Assembly: GCA_024734495.1 (NCBI GenBank)
Contig: JALMQS010000828.1
Coordinates: 3,149,101-3,213,100 of the forward strand
Reading direction: 5' to 3'
DNA from: Forficula auricularia
Lineage: Eukaryota; Arthropoda; Insecta; Dermaptera; Forficulidae
Length of the DNA: 64,000 bases
Made by a program: the position numbers and the translations under genes. Every line of letters begins with the position of its first letter. The first letter of the stretch is position 1. This document shows, one piece after another, positions 1 to 12,640 of this stretch. Under the pieces are notes generated by a model. That model saw nothing but the letters and a program-made list of their open reading frames with translations. It did not search any database and was not told the DNA's origin.

Positions 1-2264
1 TCCACAGATGAAAGCTATAGGATGAGGGACTTTTAGAGGAGTGCAAGTGTTGTAATGCCAGAGAGTTGAGTGCGTCAAACCAGACTTAGGATTGTATACT
101 CGATGATGATCATAACATTTCATATTTTTATTATGTATAAAAAACAATGAATAAAAAATATTGTTATTTATTTGATTTTAAGCTCCAATTTTTGTCATTT
201 TAATATTCCCAAAAATCGGAGAATGTCTTAGACTTCAAATATTATTCCAGAAGAATATTATTCCATTACATTGTAAGATGACGAAGTTTTACCTAAAAGA
301 TGATTACACGCAGCTTATTATGGAATTAAGGTAGTTCTTTCACAAATGCAAAAATTCAAGAAGTTTTTGAAACTTGGAATATAAGTCATTAAAAGCATAA
401 TACACATACTGTTAAAATTTGAAGACGATTTACCACACCAAACATGAAATAATTGCAATTAAAAATAACATTTTTTACATAGGGTAGATAGGGAAAGGGT
501 GGGTATATGATGATTATTTTTTTTTTCATTGAAGGACTTTCACCATCTTGATGAAAAACTAATATTTGTTAGAATAATATATTGGGAGTATCTTAAAAAA
601 AATTGAAATTATTTACCACGTAGTTTTGATAAAAAACAAACATATTTGGGCGACTATTTTTAGTGGAGGGGATATAAGCACAATGGCTTGGAAACGAGCG
701 GCAAGTATGTATGTATCTATATAGAGATTTTGTAGTGTGACTGGACAGCCCGAGTAAAAATGAATTTGGCCGCACTGGCGCTGCAACAACTTGACTAGTC
801 AAGTAAAAAAAAATACCCTAAAATTTTAGTTCCGTTCATATTTATAGAGTGGTTAAAGAGGCTAAAACTTTTGGCGTTGATTGTCGCGAACCTCCTTAAT
901 AACACTGGTCGATAAAAATATGTAACCTAACAATGGATTTCAGTAGAGTTATAGACGCTGAGATATTATCGGTCAAAACGACGAAAAAGGCCATTTTGTC
1001 CTATTTTCTAATCCCATTAGTCAGTGGTTCCCAAAGTGGTCCACATGGACCCCTAAGGGTCTACGATGACCTGCAAGGGGTCCATGCCAATGAAAAAACA
1101 AATTGGGGCCCACTGAGAGGTAAATGGGGGTTCACGATAGTGAATCTCATTTAAGCAGGTCGTGACTTTAATTTTAGCATTCTATGAATGGAATAATTCA
1201 CATACACAGATAGATTTGGTGCTTAGTTTTTACGTGAAAACATAACCAACAGACTGACAGAACACTGCGGTTTTGTATACAAATTTATTTCCGCAATTAT
1301 AATATTAGTAGCAAAGTGGGAATTTTATAGTGTACTATTTTATTCTATTTACTATAGCCAATTACATATTATTTAAATTTAAAATTAATTGAATAGTAAT
1401 TGAATTTTAGTATAAATCATAAAATTGACCTAGAGGTATGTGGGCTATTCGCTTCGTGGTCGCAATACACTTTGAACTTGTAGAAACTTGGACATAATGA
1501 TACCAATATCTTCATGTTAACCGCATACGCGCACTAGAAATTGTTGTCCAATCTTTTCTCAGAGCTTCGAAAAGACAGGGCAGGAAGAAGTTACGAACTT
1601 GCTCTGATGATTTGTTCAATCCATCAAACAATAAATACGAATGTGAGAGACAAACACATTCATTTGTTTCCAGAGTTTTGAAAAGGAAAGTATTAAGAAA
1701 ATATTTTCAAAAATACAAACTGGTAGTTAGGCACATACAAATTAAAAACTGAAATATAAGGAATTGAATATAAATGAGTTTTGTATACATATTAGGCTCA
1801 AAGACCGAAAACGACCACTGAGCGCAAAAACGGTCACAACGCGTTGTGGTTATTATGAAATGCCTCAACGCGTTCTCAACGTTATCGCACGATGGACCTG
1901 GGCTAAGCGTTTGACTTCAGATCGAGTTTACTCGGGATCGAATCTTGGCTTAAGGAGCTGCACTGTTCTATTAGCCAAGGTTCCATTTCAATCCATTCAA
2001 CAACATAAAGAAAAACTTAAGAAATTACACCTTACGTTCAGACAACTGCCAATCCATTAGATGGAGCTATTAATTGTACATATTCATATTAGGACAACAA
2101 TAGTATTTTTTAATATTTAATAGAAAAATCTTCCAAGATCCTTGGTGAGATTACAATAAATATCACAATTTCCTTGCGTTATCCACTTGGTTTCGATTCC
2201 TAATTCTAAAGCCAAAAACAATAACTGTTGTTATAGCAAGCTAAAGCTCGTTTCTTATGTGGCT
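1..2264. other. Intergenic, no gene recognised
   Basis: AT-rich sequence with only short, unrecognised open frames. A stretch near 1880-1965 carries a degenerate RNA polymerase III box-B-like sequence (GGGATCGAATC), which may be a decayed tRNA-derived SINE. I see no exon-like run with matching splice sites and protein similarity. Confidence 0.5.
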
Positions 2265-2985
2265 AAGGATTTTTGGGGTGGTTCATAAAATAATTTAATT
2301 TTTAGGAGAGATATAAAAATAAATATAATATTAGAGCTTTGGATATAATATGCTATTAGAATAAATTAAAATTTTTTGAAAAGTAAAACTAAATTTTCTT
2401 AAAAAAATCCGAAAATGAGAGATAAGAGGGTACGCTTTGTATCACTTCAGGATTTTTGGGGTGGTTCATAAATTCAATTTTTAGGAGAAAACTTTTTTTT
2501 GTACCCTTGAATTTTAAGAGAAAATTGATAAGGATCCCCCCTGATCATCAGTTTTCCAATTATTCTAGAAAATAAATATTTTAATTTCCAAGGAATTATA
2601 CTTATTTCTAGTAGAGTATTTTATAAAGATATAGTAAATCATAATTTCGTCAAAAAAAAAACTCAAAAAAGTTTCTTTTTGTACCCTTGAATTTTTAGAG
2701 AATGTTAATAATATTTATCATCAGTTTTCCAATTTTTTTAGATAACTAATATTTGAATTTCCAAGGTTTTATACTTATTTATAGTAGAGTATTTTAGTAA
2801 ATCATAATTTCGTCAAAAAAAAACTCAAAAAAAATTTCTTTTTCTACCCTTGAATTTTAAGAGAATGTTGATAAGGGTCCCCCCTTATCATCAGTTTTCC
2901 ACTTTTTTTAGAAAATAAATATTTGGATTTCCAAGGGATTATACTTATTTATAGTAGAGTATTTTAATAAAGATATAGTACATCA
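2265..2985. repeat. Tandem repeat, period ~165-185 bp
   Basis: A unit containing 'gtacccttgaatttt', an A/T-rich block, 'catcagttttcca' and 'tatagtagagtatttta' recurs with starts near 2501, 2681 and 2843. The flanking phrase 'tttttggggtggttcata' occurs near 2270 and 2453. The copies differ by small indels, so this is an ageing local tandem array of about four units. Confidence 0.75.
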
Positions 2986-2994
2986 TGCAAAGGT

Positions 2995-3905
2995 CCTTAA
3001 ACGTGCCGTTACTTTGAGGACCAGGGAAGTTCAACCAGGAGTACGACGGGCTAGCCCTCGGACACATCATCAGGTCCTTACCGTCGGCTCTGTCATACAA
3101 CCGGGGGGCCTAGTATTCCTCGATTCCCTCTACGCCGGAAAATTTTCGGATCGGTGGCCCTATTAATCCTCCTGATCACATGATGCCTCTCAAATGCTGC
3201 TCTCGCTGCATCAAAGTTCGAAGTTGCCATTCTGCTTATACGACCATGTGTCAGGAGTGTGACGTGGAAACTAAAGGAAGGAACCCCCAAACCTCCGTCC
3301 CTTATCCTGACGTGGAAGAAACCTTCTGGAGTGTCGCGAGGCTAATTAAGGGTTGTTCTAATGAATGCCCGCACCCGGCGATCGATGGCGATGCGGTCGC
3401 CCACCGTAACTCCGCCTAACACCAGGGGATTTATTCCTGTGGGAATGACATGAAGCCTCAAGATCTCCATTTTTTACGAGGCCTTCAGGGGAGCGGCCCC
3501 CACCCACTCAAACATCTCAGCCAGCAGCCACTCCGAGGATACCAGTCCCGAGGTGCCCAAACGGACTACAAGTTAGGAAATGGACCGACCAACTGAAGTC
3601 ATAGTCAGTGCACACCCGTATCTTTCTCTCCTCACTGGAGCGAACCAGCGAGAGATTCACAGACTTGGCCCCATTAACCTTCATTCCGAACATGTCAGCC
3701 CAGACCTCAAAGTCCCGTATCCGAGCCCTAAGGCCCACGGCCGTCGATGCCACAAGGACAACGTCGTCCGCAAAAGCAAAAGAGCCGACACGTACGCCTC
3801 GTAGGTCATAATCGACATGACGGGACTATTGGTCTAAGATGTATTTAGCGACCAAGTTGAAAAGAAATGGGGACAAAGGGTTCCAAAAGCTTGCTGTACT
3901 CGTAG
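2995..3905 (-). mobile_element. R2-like non-LTR retrotransposon fragment (reverse transcriptase)
   Basis: Read on the minus strand, positions ~3800-3517 give an open stretch containing FAFADDVVLVAS followed by a segment with GMKVNGAKS. This matches the catalytic FADD box and following region of R2/R1-type reverse transcriptases. Further downstream in the element (3290-3093) another frame gives an Arg-rich segment that may be the C-terminal part. Frames change and stops interrupt, so the copy is dead. The region is clearly more GC-rich than its surroundings. The clade call (R2 rather than R1) is tentative. Confidence 0.6.
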
Positions 3906-6202
3906 CCTATATCGAGCTTAAGTTTAGAATTTCGTAGCTCTGAGACTTATGGTGGCGAAACGCTAGGGGGTACATACGTACGCACTGACCAATGGATTTT
4001 TGGGTTTTTGGGACCACGATTTCCTGTTTTATGTCCTAAATCAGATTTTCAACTATTAAGGGCATCGATTCCTTCCACCTAGAAGTTACAAAATTAAATG
4101 AACTTTTTTCATCTCTGAGATACAAGCTCTCAAAGAGTCAGAACCCAGACTGGCCATCGCAATAATTGCTCATTATATTCTATGAATATAAATGTGAAAG
4201 TAAAAATAAAATTTGTATTAAGAATGAATTGTATTTGCTATTATATTCAAATCAATAAGGTTCTTTGTATTAATATTCTAGAAATAGTAAATAACTAAGA
4301 CGTGACGCTCAAATTAATTCAAAATGAATGAATAAATAAATAGTCTTGTAATGGACAAATTTCTCCCATAATTTGAATTTATCTCTGGCGTCAGTTCGTA
4401 GTCTTAAAAATAAACTCAAGGACTATAAATTTATTTTAAATTAAGTTTAAAATTTTAATTTTGATAAATTGATTTCTTATTGAGCTTAAAAGCAAGCGGG
4501 AAAATGGAAATAATAGATTAAATATTTTATTTCTTTTAATTAATAAAAGTAATCTGCTAGCTGTTCAGAGTTAATACACCTGACTCATAGACAAAAATTC
4601 CATTTTTTCGGAGATTTGAACAAAATTACGTCATAAACTAGAGCTGATAAAGATAAATCAGTGAATTTTCGGAAGCAGCCTGTCACATATAACCAGAAAC
4701 AGGTCTAACATTCCAGGCTCTAAATCTTTGTAGATAATGTAATAAAAATTGTTACCATGATCATGGTATCAGTGCAGGGTAAAACTTAATTTAATAATAG
4801 TTAAATTAAATACAGGCAAGGTGAGCTTAAAAACAATAACACTAATAATAAAAAATAATTAGGAAAAGAAAGTGAGTAAACAAAACTGATCGTCCTGGCT
4901 AATAAAGATGGAGGCATACTAAATTTTCTATTAATAGTTTCTTAGGTACTACAGACTAGCTGTACAAAATTTGGTTGGGATAGGTGTAAGGGCCTAAAAT
5001 TTTTCTTTTTTGAACCCCTGCTCCATTTTGGGTAGTTGTTTTTTGTATTAATAGTTTCATAGTTATTACAGACTAGTGCACGAGATTTGGTTTGGATCAG
5101 GGCCGTACCTAGGATTTTTCGGGGGGGGGGGGTTAATATCTGATAAGAATCTGCCGCCCCTTATTGGCATTCCCTAGGGAAAAAAATTAAAAGGTGCCCC
5201 GCCTATTTTCACCCAAAAAATAGTTAAAAAAAAAAACAAAATGGTGAGAAAAATGTTTTAATAAAAGTATTTATCTGACCAAAAACATAAATGTGAAAAA
5301 GGGGCTAAGTTCGGTACAAACGGCTTCGCAGACAAAAGGGTTGAGATCTTATCGGGTACCAAGTTCCATAGCAGTTGCTTAAATCATAGCTATAGGAATG
5401 TACAACGTTCTTCAATTGATTTAAAAGAAAATTTGTTACGTTCTTTGATATTAAATTTATAACTTGGCAAGTTATAATACTCAATAACTTAAGTTTAACC
5501 TGATTATATTTAATACAAGCTTAAAATTTAACTACTGAACTTGGCCCCTTTTTCACATTTATGTTTTTGGTCAGATATCATTAATTTTTGAAAAGTTTTA
5601 TCCTTTAATTTATTTAAATTTTAACATTTATATTAATAATAATTAAATATTTCTCATAAAATATTAGTTAAAAACCCTGTCCGTTTTTCATAAATTTCAC
5701 TACTTCATTTTAGGTCCTGAAAAATGGAAAGTTTCACTTTTTCGATTTGTTCCTTTAATTGTAGCCCAAACTCTACCAGTATTCCAAATTTCACCCCTTC
5801 ATTTCAGACCCCGAAGAAGGAAAAGTTTCGGTTTTTCAATTTCCTTATTTATTAATGTTCCAAGCTTTACCAGTATGCCAAATTTCAAAATTCTAGCTTG
5901 ATTGTATTTTCACTATATGTTAATTAAGCCTATAATAAATTTCACCCCTTCATTTTAGTAGCTGAAAAAGGGAAAGTTTCACTTTTTCGATTTTTCCCTT
6001 TAATTGTAGCCCAAACTCTACCAGTATGCCAAATTTCAGCATTCTAGGATCAGCGGAAGTACTTTAGGTTTTTGATATGTCGGTCAGTGAGTCAGTGTTA
6101 AAAATGGCACTTTTCAGAGCTTAATAACTCAAGAACTATATTAGATTTATTAATTTATTAAATTTCTTCCAGAACTTAAGTGACTTGATTTAAATTTTTC
6201 TT
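3906..6202. other. Intergenic repeats, no gene
   Basis: AT-rich intergenic DNA. A phrase ending in 'gggtagttgttttttgta' near 4930-5060 belongs to a family also seen at 12170-12310, 15240-15560, 21590-21790 and 56570-56700. A G-run marks a possible MITE end at 5099-5140. Sequence with 'gtagcccaaactctaccagtat' occurs twice, at 5761-5880 and 6005-6060, as a diverged direct repeat. No coding region was recognised. Confidence 0.5.
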
Positions 6203-6371
6203 TAAATTGAAGGTTTGGTTTTGTCACGAATATAATAAAACAATAATTTTAATAACTATTTGTATTATTTAATTGATAACTAATTATCAACTAGTTATCA
6301 ATTAAATAATACAAATAGTTATTAAAATTATTGTTTTATTATATTTGTGACAAAACCAACCCTTCAATTTA
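6203..6371. repeat. Near-perfect hairpin repeat
   Basis: Two ~78 bp arms are inverted copies. The left arm runs from 'aaattgaaggtttggttttgtcac' and the right arm ends in the reverse complement, with the centre near 6287. It is inserted just upstream of the Tc1-like element. This is a foldback or MITE-like structure with no coding content. Confidence 0.8.
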
Positions 6372-6465
6372 ACGAAAAAAATAGATTTATTAATTAAATT
6401 TGGAATTCTAGGTGTTCTAGTGAGTCTTATTAGGCATGCAAAATTTCAAGTATGTAAGTCTTATA

Positions 6466-8111
6466 CACTCGGGAGCAGCTAAATCGACTCAACCTCTAAG
6501 CGCGCATACAAAGTCGTTTTTCTTTTAAATGGCCAAGCCGATATTTATAAAATAAATATATCTTTAAAGCTTATTTATTTAGCTTTATATTGATATCAAT
6601 TTCAAGCAAATCGGCTCATTACTTTTTAAATTATGTGATCTGAATGACAATGAATGGAAAAAAGGGTGTAAAGGAAAGGAAAAGTAGGGATGTTCAAAAT
6701 TAAAATAAAATTGACATTTTAAACATAACAAAGAAAATTTATTTTCTTAATAATTTGTGTTGCCCCTCTAGCTTTTATAACAGCCCGCATGCGATCCTGC
6801 ATCGACCTGATGAGTTTTTTTATAAAATCTTGAGGGATGCCTTCCCATTCATCTAACAAAGCTGTCTTAAGCTCATCAATGGTCGAAGGTACCGAATTTC
6901 TGGCTCGAACCCTTTGTTTGAGGTGGTCCCACATATGTTCGATGGGATTCATGTCTGGGTTGAGCGCTGGCCACTCTATGGTGTGGATAGCGACTTCGGT
7001 CATGTATTGCCGAGTGACCATCGCAGTGTGGCACCGGGCATTATCATGCATCAGTAAAAATTTTCCCCAATAAATCCTTTATAAGGAACAACATGATGCA
7101 GAAGAATGTCAGCAATGTAACGGTCAGCTGTTAGACCCCCTCCCCGGCCTCCACCAGGCACAAAAACAATATCTGTTTTTCCCTCCAGAGAAATGCCACC
7201 CCAAATCATGCAGGAACCACCACCATGTGACACTGTTTGAGAGAAACAGCATTGAGAAAATCGCTCTCCCTGACGCCTGTAGACCCGACTTCTCCTGTCA
7301 CTTCCATGAATGCACACTCTACACTCATCTGTGAAAAGGACAGCCCGCCATTGGTCGATACTCCAATTGAGATGCTCTCGAGCAAATTGAAGTCGAGCTT
7401 GACGGTGACGTGAGGTTAATTTTGGTCCAGAGGCAGGTCTTCTGCAAGTGAGGTTGGCTTCCTTCAAGCGTCTTCTGACTGTCCACCGACTGACAGCCAG
7501 ACCTCGAACTTCTCTCAGCTGCTGCTGGACATCGACACCAGTGAGGTGGCGGTTTCGGAGAGACGTCGTGACGATAAAACGGTCATCCCTCTCAGACGTG
7601 CACCGGCGGCGGCGGGTATTCGGTCTCCGAGTGAAGGCACCAGTCTCCTGAAACCTTCTGTAGACCCTTGAGACAGTAGACTGACTTAAGTTCAATTGAC
7701 GAGCGACTTCTCTTTGGCTAAGGCTCTGTTCCAACAGAGCAACAACTTGAGCGGCAACTTCTGGCTTAGTATCCATGATTTTCTAAAAACAATTGTGTCA
7801 ATTTGCGTAGATGTGTTCAGGTCAATTGCTGAAAATCGATTAATAAGAATAATTGGTTACATTGGTTTTTATAAGGAAATTGTAACTAACAAGTAGCGGC
7901 AGCTAGGAACAGCAATTTTTCCAGTTCAGCCATTCGGATCACATAATTTAAAAAGTAATGAGCCGATTGGCTTGAAATTGATATCAATATAAAGATAAAT
8001 AAATAAGCTTTAAAGATATATTTATTTTATAAATATCGGCTTGGCCATTTAAAAGAAAAACAACTTTGTATGCGCGCTTAGAGGTTGAGTCGATTTAGCT
8101 GCTCCCGAGTG
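6466..8111 (-). mobile_element. Tc1/mariner-superfamily element with long TIRs
   Basis: The ends are CACTCGGGAGCAG at 6466 and its reverse complement ending at 8111, each flanked by the TA target duplication (6464-6465 and 8112-8113). The terminal inverted repeats extend ~180 bp (6466-6648 and 7931-8111) and are nearly identical. The interior codes for a transposase on the minus strand. Total length is ~1.65 kb, usual for Tc1-like elements. Everything needed in cis is present, but the transposase has a frameshift, so this copy is probably non-autonomous. Confidence 0.92.
6719..7776 (-). pseudogene. Tc1-like transposase, DD34E, one frameshift
   Basis: The N-terminal part (7776-7051) has a homeodomain-like paired helix-turn-helix (SQREVARQLNLSQSTVSRVYR), a second HTH region, and the first catalytic Asp in FTDECRV. 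The C-terminal part (7051-6719) holds the second Asp in MHDNARCHTA and the Glu in NPDMNPIEHMW. There are 34 residues between the second Asp and the Glu, so the triad is DD34E as in Tc1 elements. The two parts are in different frames, separated by a 1-nt deletion in a T run at about 7051-7062. Apart from that single break the frame is open over ~350 codons, so the copy is young. A GGGRGGG insertion precedes LTADRYI. Confidence 0.9.
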
Positions 8112-8113
8112 TA

Positions 8114-9000
8114 GTTTTTGAGTTATGGTGGGGTCGAAAGTAGATTGAAATGGTTCGTGTAAATATACACATAGCCAGTGCTTCGCCCGTTTTTCCGAAC
8201 TTGAATGACACACTGCCGTGTGTCTAGTTTAAGTATTAAGCATATTATAAGTACACATAGAAATTTTACAAAACAAAATCCAATCTTCTTTTCACTTTAT
8301 CCAATGCGAAGCATGGGTAAAGGTATTGTAATCGGTCGCGCGCCAAGCGGGACTTCAAAGGGTCCTCAGGTAAATACTACGGAACCCATGGACTCAATTA
8401 AGGTCACAAATTGTAGTATTCAATTAGGTTGAATTTTAGCACGTGGCGATTTTGCCAAAAATTACCTGGGGTCGCGTCGAGAGGCCAAAAAGTACCATTT
8501 TTTTGGAAGTGCGTGGGGATGGATGGATGGATGTATGTATGTATGTATGTTATCGTTTTTTTCGTCCACGAATTGTTCCACACCGTTGCACCGATTGAAA
8601 TGAAATTTAAAACCTACCATTCTTTTAACAAAATGAAGCGCTGATTAGTTTTTGGTACATATCGGCCGACAAACATTAGTACTTTATTTGGGTACTTTTT
8701 TAGTTTTTTTTAAATATCTTGAAAATGAATTAACGAATTTTGATGAAATTTAATATCCTAATTAAGTATCTTGGGGACAACAAAAAAGGTTAAATAAAGT
8801 TTTTAGTAAAAGTATATTTTAAAGTATTTTACTCTAGAGTAAAATAGTACTTTTTTAAATTCCTTATTTTACCAAAAATTTAAAAAAAACTTTAAAATTT
8901 ATTAATTTGATCCGTAATATAGCTCATTTAAACTTGCTTAAGTAAGAATGGTTAGGCTTCTCGCTGTGAAATGATAAACATTTGGGAGGAAATTTTATAA
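8114..9000. other. Intergenic repeats with short microsatellite
   Basis: A repeat-like block (8300-8640) contains a GGAT/ATGT microsatellite at about 8516-8552, followed by a sequence that looks like a transposon terminal region. Very AT-rich DNA follows. No gene was recognised. Confidence 0.45.
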
Positions 9001-10040
9001 GTAACCATAGCAACTTTAAAATCAAAAATAGTGATTGATTCTGATTTAGTACTTGAGGAATAACCATTCTATATTGAATTTTTGACGTTTCGGTTTTTAT
9101 TGGTAACCATTGCTGAAGACATGGAGGGATCGAGTTAAAATCAAAAATAACGATTGATTCTCATCTAGTACTTGAGGAATAACCATTCTATATTGGATTT
9201 TTGACGTTTCGGTTTTTATTGGTAACCATTGCTGAAGACATAGAGGAATCGAGTTAAAATCAAAAATAGCGATTGATTCTCATCTAGTACTTGAGGAATA
9301 ACCATTCTATATTGAATTTTTGACGTTTCGGTTTTTATTGGTAACCATTGCTGAAGACATGGAGGAATCGAGCTTAAAATCAAAAATAACGATTGATTCT
9401 CATCTAGTACTTGAGGAATAACCATTCTATATTGAATTTTGACGTTTCGGTTTTTATTGGTAACCATTGCTGAAGACATGGAGGAATCGGCTTAAAATCG
9501 AAAATAACGATCGATTCTTATCTAATACTAGAGGAATAACCTTATTGCATTCCATTTTTGATGTTTTGACTATTAATGGCAACTCTCTACTGAAAACCGG
9601 GAAGAATCGACTTAAAATCAAAAAGACTAAATTCTTTTATGGCAAAAAACTCAAGCTTGAGTTGTTTGCCATAAAAGAATTTAGTCTTTTTGATTTTAAG
9701 TCGATTCTTCCCGGTTTTCAGTAGAGGTTGCCATTAATAGTCAAAACATCAAAAATGGAATGCAATAAGGTTATTCCTCTAGTATTAGATAAGAATCGAT
9801 CGTTATTTTTGATTTTAAGTCGATTCCTCCATGTCTTCAGCAATGATTACCAATAATAATCGAAGGGTCAAAAATCTAATGTAGAATTGTTATTCCTCAA
9901 GTATTAGATGAGAATCGATTGCTATTTTTGATTTTAAGACGATTCCTCTATGTCTTCACCAATGGTTACCAATAATAACCGAACTGTCAAAAATTGAATG
10001 TAGAATGGTTATTCCTCGACTTTTAAATAAGAATCGATCA
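9001..10040. repeat. ~1 kb hairpin whose arms are tandem ~123 bp repeats
   Basis: The left arm holds about four direct copies of a ~123 bp unit (near 9010, 9130, 9253 and 9377) containing 'ttgacgtttcggtttttattggtaaccattgctgaagacat'-type sequence, here quoted only in part. The palindrome centre is CTCAAGCTTGAG around 9655/9656. The right arm carries the unit in inverted orientation two to three times, to about 10040. The innermost ~175 bp of each arm is almost perfectly complementary. The minus-strand open frame across the left arm is just the repeat read through. Confidence 0.85.
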
Positions 10041-10324
10041 ATATTTTTGAATTAAAGTCAACATGAACTGCAAATAGCAAGTGAAATCTGATTAATAATA
10101 AAGGAATAAACATATTAATATTTCAAATGAATTTGGATAAAGTTTAGCAACGATCCGTTGCAGTTTATTTTATTTACAAACATATTTAAAATTTTGTCGG
10201 TGGAAATGTCAATGTCTCCATGAATAGACATAAGAGCTAATCCGGTAAGTCGATCTTGGCCACAGAAGTTCCTTAGATACGATTTAAGCCTCCTCAAAGT
10301 AGAAAATGTTCTCTCTGGAGTCAT
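10041..10324. other. Unassigned spacer with short minus-strand frame
   Basis: On the minus strand, 10324-10115 encodes a short segment (around TPERTFSTLRRLKSYLRNF). This resembles the C-terminal hAT-dimerisation region of transposases and zinc-finger MYM-like proteins. It is too short and isolated to call as a gene and is probably a transposon remnant interrupted by the element at 10325. Confidence 0.35.
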
Positions 10325-10772
10325 GCGCGGATCCAGGGGTGGGGGGCGATGGGGGCGACCCCCCTCCTAAAGCATTGGAGATCAACATTTTTTATGCTTA
10401 TTAAAATTTTTTTTAATAACATTAAATTTTAAAATTGAAAATAAAGTTCCATGTGGGTGGGGGGGGGGGGGCGTCTCTGCCCCCTCGCTTGGACAATTCG
10501 ATCGCGACACACTTTCGAGATAAAAAGCAGATCTTATATACATCGGCCACCCCTGAACTATATAGTTCAATTGAACTAGTTCCATATAATGAACGAACTA
10601 TAAAAGAACGATTTTTCCCATCTCTATTAAAAATGTTGACAAAGGAAATGAATTTAAAAATATAATGGTCTTTTTATTTAGTTTGAGATAGGATCCATTT
10701 TTCATTAAGGGGGGGGGGGTAAAACTCAGTGGCTGTCGACCCCCCCCCAAATCAGGAGGTCTGGATCCGCGC
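10325..10772. mobile_element. MITE with TIR GCGCGGATCCAG
   Basis: The left end GCGCGGATCCAG (10325-10336) is matched by CTGGATCCGCGC (10761-10772). Both ends are followed inward by G or C runs. The 448 bp interior is AT-rich with no transposase. It sits directly after the possible hAT C-terminal remnant, so it may have inserted into or derive from it. Confidence 0.7.
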
Positions 10773-10979
10773 CTGTCTGAAGTGCATGTTGTCACCGGCA
10801 AAGCTGCAAAAATGTTTATTATTTTAAATATTTAAATTAATATTTATATAAAAAAACTAATTACCCGGGCTGTTACAAATGTTTTTAAATTGTTTAAGAA
10901 AAGCAAATGACCTCTTTATATATTTTCAATTTAAAGAAAAAAGAAAAAGAAAATAGATAGATATATTTTTTGGGGGTGG

Positions 10980-12180
10980 GGGGGTTCGACCCCTCTAGCC
11001 AGATCCCCTGGGTAAGGCCTTGGTTTGGGTAGATACAAAGGTCTATAATTTTTATTTTTAACCGATTTCAAAAAAAGAGGAGGTTCTCAATTCGACTGAA
11101 TTTTTTTTTTTTTTTTTTTTTTGTGTCTGTTACCTGATTTCTTCGCCAATTGTGAACCGATTTTGATGATTTTTTTTGCATTGGGTTCACTATAGTTTCC
11201 GATTGGTACCATTTAAATTTCATTGGTATTGGACCTTTTTTCCATGTAGGTATAATATGTCCATTGTTCACGCATAACTTTGTTTATAAACCGATTTTAA
11301 AGATTCTTTCTGCGTTTAGATCAGTATAGCTCCAAGGTAGTCAAGATACCTAACTATTTATTTAATTATTTATTTTACGTATGTTCAGCGATAACTTTTT
11401 GCCACGTGGACCGAATTCGATGATTCTTTTTTATCGGAAAGGTGGTACCTTAGGGGTGGTCCCATATTAATTTGGTCAAGTTCTGATGATAATATCAATG
11501 ACGAAATAAAGTAAATTTCCAATTCTTATGAGCAAATAATCGAAATTATAATTAATAAAATCTTAAAAAAAAAACATTATTAGAACTTTCATTTAAAACC
11601 CGCTAACGTTTCGAGATAATTTCTCTATTTATGAATTGAATTGTATTATCAATTTCTGATTCGTTCGCCCGACGCCTTCTTTTACGAGATGCATGCATGT
11701 TAAGTCACTATTAATAACATCACTAAAAAGAAAAAAGAAAAATAATTTTTATAAAAAAAAATAAATAAAACCGACTTCAAAAAAAATTATATGCAACAAA
11801 TAAAATAATAAGAAATCAAATATCAAATAAAATCCACTAAAAGGTATAAAATAATTATCTATTTTATTTACAACTAAACGAAGAAATATTGACATGAAAT
11901 CACTTTTTGAAGTCGGTGCTAAACAAACTAAAGTAAATAAGCAAGCGGGCTAGCCAATCGTACTAAGTAAGATCCGTCGAGTTTGATTCATAAAATATAT
12001 ATGTTTGGCACCGACTTCAAAAAGTAATTTCATGTTAATATTTTGTCGTTTAGTTGTAAATAAATTAGATAATTATTTTATACCTTTTAGGAGATTTTAT
12101 TTGATTTTTGAGTTCTTATTATTTTATTTGTTGCATTTAATTTTTTTGAAGTTTATTTTATAAAAATTATTTGAACCTCT
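10980..12180. repeat. Foldback repeat with 'accgacttcaaaaa' arms
   Basis: Segments around 11767-11930 and 12005-12160 are inverted copies that share 'accgacttcaaaaa', 'tgcaacaaataaaat' and 'acaactaaacgaagaaatatt'. The same family occurs at 61310-61600. The outer part (11060-11110, 11420-11500) matches sequence at 61200-61260 and 63745-63800. Poly-T near 11100-11121 and G-runs near 10970 mark junctions. No coding sequence was seen. Confidence 0.7.
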
Positions 12181-12640
12181 GCTTCATTTTGGGTAGTTGA
12201 AATTTGTATTAATATTATTAAATGAATTTAACTTTATTCATTAACTTGTATTAATATGTTCTTAGTGCCTTACAGACTAGCTGTACAATATTTAGTTGAA
12301 TTTGGTTAATGCTAAGACTGTTTAGACTTAAACAATCAAATGCTTAGATAGAAAAAGAATATTGGAAGAAGGATCCATGAAATTAGAAAATGTTAAGTAA
12401 TAAAAACAAAATTATTTGATGACACACCAAAAGACTGAATGTCAGGAAAAGAATTATGGTTGGAAATTATATTTCCATATTTTTAGCCACGACGATTTTT
12501 TTTTTGAGTGAATATAAAACTAGGACCGCCTGGTAGGCAGGCTTACATGCTTACATATTAATTTTGATGAATAAAAGTAAAAAGTAGAGAATATTATTCG
12601 TTGATTTTCTTTTTTTTTTATAATGATATTGATGAGAGAA
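12181..12640. other. Intergenic spacer, no gene seen
   Basis: AT-rich sequence that begins with another copy of the 'ttttgggtagttga' repeat phrase. No coding region, RNA gene or clear terminal repeats were recognised. Confidence 0.4.

Noticed and set aside
933..1154. 73-codon frame as a possible KS or other host exon
   Set aside because: No similarity to any domain recognised and no suitable splice context.
9216..9479. Minus-strand 87-codon frame with repeated peptide (VIPQVLDENQSLFLIL)
   Set aside because: It is the ~123 bp tandem repeat translated; the peptide repeats because the DNA does.
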